Translations under genes and position numbers: made by a program
Part shown: piece after piece, positions 58,021 to 64,000 of the stretch
Layout of the letters: the number at the start of each line of letters is the position of its first letter
Position numbering within the stretch: the first letter of the stretch is position 1
Notes under the pieces: generated by a model
The model's database searches: none
What the model was told of the DNA's origin: nothing
Seen by the model: only the letters and a program-made list of their open reading frames with translations
From: Achatina immaculata
Taxonomy: Eukaryota > Mollusca > Gastropoda > Stylommatophora > Achatinidae
Length of the DNA stretch: 64,000 bases
Reading direction: 5' to 3'
Assembly (NCBI GenBank): GCA_009760885.1
Contig: CM019693.1
Coordinates: forward strand, 43,363,433-43,427,432

Positions 58021-58174
58021 ACTGGGATCTTCACGTCTACAGATGACTGTCTTTCTTTAATTCATGCAGCAGATGCAAGAAGCAGCTCGCCAAGCTTAGT
58101 GACTTAGGGAACTTGTGGATTCTTCTCATTGGCCGTTCTGAAGTTACTCTACAATCTGGTGCAGTACGAATATT

Positions 58175-58290
58175 TTAAGGGATTGTCTGGTTATGACTCA
58201 CTGACTCATACAGAATGTAGTCTTGACTGGTTATGACTCGCTGACTCACACAGAATGCTGTCTTGGCTAGTTATGACTTGCAGACTGACA
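58175..58290. repeat. Short tandem repeat, about 43-bp unit, 2.5 copies
   Basis: ggttatgactc(a/g)ctgactca, then cagaatg(t/c)(a/t)gtcttg repeat. Confidence 0.75.
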
Positions 58291-58299
58291 AGAGTCTAT

Positions 58300-61200
58300 C
58301 ACAATCACTCTCACTGTCGTATATGTATTGCTTGTAATCTTAGTTCTTTTCTACCGTCTCTATACTTTGACCCGGGTATGGAGAGAGCAGTTTCTCCTGT
58401 CAGGTCGCGGACGATGTTCTGTTGAATAGATGACTCGTGTAACCCTATGCGCGCCCTCACCGGGCTAGAAAATGACACCGATGACGACAGCAGTCTCCGG
58501 GCAGTTCTGTGTTAAAGACTGCCTCGCTCTCATTTGTTTGTCTCATTATCTGCCCGTTGCTGTCGGAAATTACCGGTAACTTGACACTAATTTTGCCCAG
58601 ATCTCGGCTTGTGTCTATATATAAAATGTGATTAATACCATCTGCTTTTTTTTTTGGGGGGGGGGGGAGGAAGGAAGGTTAATTCTGGTTTTCAGAAATA
58701 TACCATTATCTTTCTGGTACGGGAAGTACAGACGAACGCCATCTTACGTAGCTTTGAACATAGTAGAAAATCCATACTTACGTTACAGAAAAAAACAAAT
58801 AAAATTTCTGATATCCGCGAAATTTTACGGAACAAATTAGTATAGTTAAATGCCATTTAAGTTTTTGTTTTAATAAAACATGGCTCTGCGTTACATAAAA
58901 AAAAAATTGACTGACACAAAAGGTTGCGGAACGATCTACTTACGTAAGTCGGGGATTTTCTGCGTTTGGGAGTTATTGTTTCAGATAAGATTTCGTTATA
59001 AAATAGCTCCATGATCTGCTCTTTTTTTTTGCATACGTGTGTTTATATATTGTGATGTTTGAGCATAGTCTCTTGTCTCTGATACTGATATGTTCGTGAG
59101 TATTTGTTTTCCTTAATCCACTGGCGTCCCTGAGCGCGGCTTACTCTGGTCAGCCTCACGTTGCAGGAAGGTAACCACTTTCAGAGTCTGCCTGCCATCT
59201 CACTACAACCAAGTGCATCAGTGGGTAAAATGGCACTGCTGTGAAAAACCACTTTATCGTGTTTATACTGTGGGGTTCTTCTGTCTCCCTGGAACTTCCG
59301 GCTGGTGTTCTTTCCAGCCGATATGATGAAGCTGCTAAGGCACAGCATGGTACCGGATTGGGAGCGGGTTATGACGGCTGTATGAAAGAAGAAGAAGGAT
59401 GCTGTATCTGCACGTGTGCATCCTCAATCCTACCGTCTGTCAGTGCGGCCTGTACACTCACCTGACATCGATGAGTATCGAGTCTTTGGGCGTGGAAGCT
59501 CCGTGCATGTGCTGTCACTGATCATGTTGTACTTTAGCTGGCGTTCGTCTGACACAGTGAGTCAGACATATACGCTTTGTGGCGTGTGAGTTACGAGTAT
59601 GTACACAGAACTAACATCACATGTGAGTCACTGCAGTGTCACGATGGGATGATCGTGTTTTAGTCAGGTAGTGATCGGGCTTACAGTCGTTCTCTTCCTC
59701 GCGCGTCCAAGTGATTTCTCTGCCCGCTTGACCGTGTGATTGTTTCTTATTTAACATATTTGGTGTTTTGAAGGCGTAAATTTGAATTGTGTAATTAGCT
59801 GGTGAATCACGATACAGTAATAGTACATTTGACCTTTAAATAATGACTTTACACGCAATTTTTCCGTTAAATGTGCCTGCTGTTAATGCTTTCCTGGACA
59901 TCATTCCCCCCCCCCCACTCCCGCCAACCCGTCTGTGGGTCTGTTTTCTGTCCCATCTAGGGGTCAGGTTACAGGGTTGAATGTAGCGAGCTAACTCTAC
60001 ACAGCTTCTCTTGTTTTCCTTTGGTTTTGTTCTTAATCAGTCGGATTTTTAAAAATCTTGTTCAGTTTTAAATATCAATTTCATTTTTTGCTGATTTTTC
60101 AGCGTCGGGTCCTTGTAGTACTTCGGGTTTTTTTTTCTTAGCTGAAATAGTATATTTGTTAGTCTCAGCGAGTCAGTTACTTCTTGTGTTTTAGAACTCT
60201 ACCTGTTTTTCACGTTGTTATGGCTGTTTATTGGTTTTCCTACAAGACACGGCTCAGTTTCTTCTGTCAGTAGTTGCTTACTACTGACTTCTTGTGCTGT
60301 TTCGGCCCACGTGTTTCATTCTTCGCGCCAGTGTCTTATTCGTTTGCTCGGACTTTTAAAAAAATATATGTGAGTGTGAGAATATAGCGCTGTCATTTTC
60401 ACCACAGAAATAACCGCATTAAGTTCCTGGTTGAGCTACCACTTTGGCATATATTCTGTTTTACGTGTGACGAAACATCAGTTCTTGCAGGACGCCAACA
60501 TTCGCCTTCACGCAGGCATAGAGCGGTAATCTGAAGGGAGTTAGGATGAAACGTCACATCGCGTACTATTTCAGGAGCTCATCTTTACAACAAGCGCAGC
60601 TACAGGGTTACCAAAGCGGACCATTATTTGTTCATCTGTGCTCAGTTTATTTCCAAGTCCTAGCATCTACCGTTTTGGAGCGTGTCTGCGTGTGTTTTGT
60701 GAGCAGTGATTTATTTTCTTCCCTTTGTTTGATACCTACAATAGTGACATTTGTTCTGCTCAGAAGAACAATAGCACAGGAAAAGCTGACAATTTCCTAT
60801 TTGGATGTTTCATAATCAGGTTCAGATTGACACCGATCTTGGCTAAATTCCCCAATTATCCAGAAATGATATGCTAAAGTCTTCACATGCTGATGGGCGA
60901 ATTGACATTCCGTTTATTAGTGTGCATGATTATCTGCTCATCGACGCTGTTGATATTTATGGCCATTGAAAGCTTCTTCAATTAACTTGCCAAGGAATAA
61001 ACATTTAAAAAATGATGATGTCCCTCGTGGATGGGGCGTGAATCGTAATATATATTTGTTGCATTTCAACAGCCAGACAACTTGAGTTTTTGAAACAGAT
61101 CATTAATGTTCATTGGCATGAAATTGTGGTGAGTGTTTGCATGTCCAGTCATGTATTCGGGCCAGTCCAGCGCTGTCTCTGCACGAAATGTGGCCCACGC

Positions 61201-62183
61201 CGCCTACACGAACCAGGCCTCTTGGAATGTGAGAGTGTTTTACCCCTCACACCCCGCCTACTGGAAAAGGTAGACAGATTGTGTGTGTGTGGGGGGGGAC
61301 TTTGTAGGGTCATCTAGCTTTAGTTTCTTTATGTCTCTGCCTGTAGATAATGTCTCAGTTTGTCAGTTTTTGAAGAATGTCTGTTATTTTATCTGTACGT
61401 GATGATAACTACCTGTTAAGTATGTGAGGAGTTATCTATCCGTTAATTTGTATATGATGACAATCTACCCATTTGTCAGTATATGAATGTTTATCTGTTA
61501 ATCTTTCTGTATGCGTAGATAACTTCTTTTTTTAACGTAAAGAATAACCTAGCTGCTACTTTGTGTAGATCGAAACATGTGGTGATTTATCTGTGTAGGG
61601 ACATGTGGAGATTTTGATTCTAACTTATGTTTGTAAGATAACCAACCTAGGGCATTCTTTCTGTTTGTCTTTCGCTTCCTGCAAAGTGGCTTTGTCGATG
61701 AGGGTGAAATGTATTATTTTTAATAGAAGATAAGCTTAATTAGTCCATCAGACATGAAAGCATGCGGGTACATAGCACTGAGATGGACAGTTTTGGGCAG
61801 GGGTGTAAAGCTGAAACAGCTTAACCTTCAAACAGTACGTCTACATATAAATAGCAGGGATCTGGCTGTTTTGTTAATTATTTCCTTTAACTGCAAACTT
61901 TTTCGTGTTTGCAGCCAGTTCATTGAGTCGGATGTGGAGTGGGTTCGATGGCTTCTTTGAAACTCTTAAATGGACCGAGGCTTCTCTGTAGATTTGACGT
62001 TTACTTCCATCCCGTGGTTGAAGATGGATTGTTTGAACAGCCTGTTATCAGGAACGTTGTAGGGAGGTGGTATATGGCGTGGGTTCAGCGCGGTTCCTCG
62101 TCAAACTTGGACTCCTTGATCATGTAGAACTTGAGTCTGTCGGTGTGTTCAGCTCTAATGTTGGTCACGTTTTTCATTTCCAG
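58300..62183. other. No gene recognised; possible intron of the exon at 62184
   Basis: Unique DNA with short homopolymers (G run at about 58658-58669, C run at 59907-59915). Open frames at 59241-59465, 60546-60815 and 61090-61317 have no recognisable motif. Confidence 0.35.
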
Positions 62184-62358
62184 GGGGCTGCCGCCCGGAC
62201 CGCCCCATGATACCAACTCCCCGTTTAAGAGGACAGGGCGGCCGCCGTCTCCACCCCACGCCGTGCCACGAGCGGGCCACTACTACGCCAGTCCAGGACC
62301 CTCCCACGGCTCGGCCATGTACAGCATCTTCAGGGGAGAGCCGTTCCCACACCATCAG
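62184..62358 (+). CDS. Isolated internal coding exon, protein not identified
   Basis: The acceptor TTTTTCATTTCCAG and donor CATCAG|GTAAGT are both strong. Between them is a GC-rich, stop-free exon of 175 nt: one base plus 58 codons. It reads GLPPGPPHDTNSPFKRTGRP, PSPPHAVPRAGHYYASPGPS, HGSAMYSIFRGEPFPHHQ. The composition (Pro, Gly, Ser, His) suggests a disordered linker such as those in transcription regulators, but I do not recognise the protein. Base composition contrasts sharply with the flanks. Neighbouring exons were not found; the gene may extend right of 64000 and left through long introns. Confidence 0.75.
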
Positions 62359-62754
62359 GTAAGTGTCTTTACTTTCATCAAGTCTCTCTCTCTCACACAC
62401 ACACACCACCACCACCACCACCACCCCCTCCATTTGAACATCATCCTTTGGGCAAAACGGTTTTCAGTCTTTACCTTCTCTTTTTCTCTATTCTCCTCTT
62501 TCCCCACCCCCACCCTCTCTCACTCTCTCTCTCTCTCAACTTCATCATTTCTGCGGAATAGTTTTCAGTCTTTCTTTTCTCTGTATTTTTTTCTTTCTTT
62601 CATTTTCTTCTTTCTTTCGCCAAGCCCCGCCCCCAACACACACAAACTTCATTATTTGGGCAAAATTCTTTTAACCCTGTTCTCTTTCTACGTCTTTTTG
62701 TCTCTCTATCTTTCCACTGCGACTGTTAGTCCTTGATACTGTTCCATTACTCAT

Positions 62755-63085
62755 TTCAGCTGCTGCTGCTGATACTACTACTATTACTTTCTTCTGCTGC
62801 TACTACTACAACTTGCTTCTGCTATACTACTTTATACTACTGCTGCTGCTGCTACTAATACTACTGTTTCTACTACTACTACTGCTGCTGCTACTACTAC
62901 TACTATTACTACTGCAGCTGCTGGTGCAACTACTGCTGCCGGTACTACTGCTACTGATGCTGCTATTACTACTTTCTTATTCTGCTGCTACTGCTGCTGC
63001 TGCTACTTTCGTCTGTTGCAACTACTGCTGCTGCTGTTATTACTACAAATGCTGCTGCTGCTATCAGTTACTTTTACTGCTACTA
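62755..63085. repeat. CTG/CTA trinucleotide repeat
   Basis: Interrupted runs of ctg and cta triplets over about 330 bp, giving leucine-rich frames that are artefacts. Confidence 0.93.
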
Positions 63086-63119
63086 AATTACATCTCTAGA
63101 AATGCTAGCATGATACTCT

Positions 63120-63265
63120 AAAGATGACATTGATAAGAGAGGCCAGTTCAGTGAGCATAAAATCCCTTGATGAGATTGGAAAAACTCGCCGAAGACAGGA
63201 AGTCTTTGGGAACTGCCATGCAGACCCTGTGTGACGTTTAACGGCACGGGAAGCATGTAAAAAAT
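63120..63265 (+). mobile_element. LINE 3' end, short, frameshifted
   Basis: The plus strand reads SIKSLDEI, a frameshift, then LAEDRKSLGTAMQTLCDV-stop, followed by acggcacgggaagcatgtaa. Same family as 10716-11030. Confidence 0.85.
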
Positions 63266-64000
63266 ACTAACGAAACACTGCAACAACAACAGAGTAACAG
63301 TGTAGAGCCACTAGAAAAATAGCCCGAATTGAACCGCCGCCGCGCCCCCCCCCCCCCCCCGAACATCCCAGAATAGTGCCAGTCGAAGCACAAGAGTCAG
63401 TGTGTGCCCATCCATCACCAGACTCTGTATTTATCACAAAAACAAAACCGGTCAGCCTCAGTTAAAACTTTCACTTTTTTTTTCCCTCCTTCCAGTCCAT
63501 GCTGGGTTGGGGGTAGAGGGAGTGTAATACTTGTATTTTAACTACGTTGTAACTTGACATATCACGATCTTAACCATGAGCTGTCATCGACCTGGTGAAT
63601 TCTGTCTACTTGATGCGTGCAGGACGAGTATGTCAGGATGTCTGGCTACTCGATATTCAGTCTCCTGCCGATGGTTTGTGTTGGAAGGACCTCGCTCTGT
63701 TATGTGTCTGAAGATTGCCATGTTTAGAAAGGTCGTGCAGTTATGTTTAATTGCAGGAAGTTGTTGTTGTTCTTGCTGTTGTTGTTGTTGTTCTTCTTCT
63801 TCTACTGTTGTTGTCATTGCCCTCAGGTATTTTCCAGAAGTTCTTCTGTTTCCTAGATTGAAGGAAAATGGTAGCCTGTAACACTGGGGAGATTTTGTTT
63901 TTGTCCGTGTAGTGGAGAAGTATTGTTACGTCTTGTTCCTTTCTCCAAAGATCGGAAATCCGAGTATTTTATTCCAGTATAATGGCGACGATAACGACGA

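Larger units (their letters stand above)
62359..64000. other. Probable intron of the exon at 62184-62358
   Basis: Repeat-rich: CA/CCA and CT tracts at 62385-62540, trinucleotide DNA, a LINE tail, a C run (63344-63360) and GTT/TTC triplets at 63765-63805. No further exon is evident. Confidence 0.4.

Overview
The window is animal nuclear DNA. It has split genes with GT-AG introns, 5'-truncated non-LTR retrotransposons, non-autonomous DNA transposons and many intronic minisatellites and microsatellites. The repeat content and the divergence of the one recognisable gene suggest a lophotrochozoan, most likely a mollusc; that is an inference. Nothing bacterial, phage or CRISPR-like is present.

Left part, about 1.4-26.7 kb, minus strand: one gene dominates, an orthologue of MKS1 (Meckel syndrome 1), a B9-domain protein of the ciliary transition zone. 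I resolved twelve coding exons by splice sites, matching phases and agreement with the vertebrate protein as I remember it. They run from the start codon at 26658 to an exon at 1424-1502; the remaining 3' exons lie beyond position 1. One B9-domain exon, expected between 3997 and 1502, was not found. Two introns carry direct tandem duplications that each copied one exon. A 1713-bp unit duplicates a 132-nt exon whose double inclusion would keep frame. A unit of about 1160 bp duplicates an 83-nt exon whose double inclusion would create a stop codon at the next junction.

The introns hold many repeats: minisatellites with 20-60-bp units, two kinds of hAT-like element with 8-bp target duplications, a piggyBac-like TTAA element, a fold-back repeat, and 3' ends of several LINE families. 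The LINE at the left edge keeps an open reverse transcriptase frame for about 375 codons.

Middle and right part, about 26.7-62 kb: no gene could be assembled. It holds an inverted copy of a 1.2-kb dispersed repeat seen at 6.6-7.7 kb, two LINE tails, further minisatellites (the largest a 32-bp unit repeated about 36 times at 40.7-41.9 kb), (GA)n tracts and a decayed mariner transposase near 52 kb. At 62184-62358 on the plus strand lies one isolated, GC-rich, well-bounded coding exon of an unidentified protein; the DNA before and after it may be its introns.
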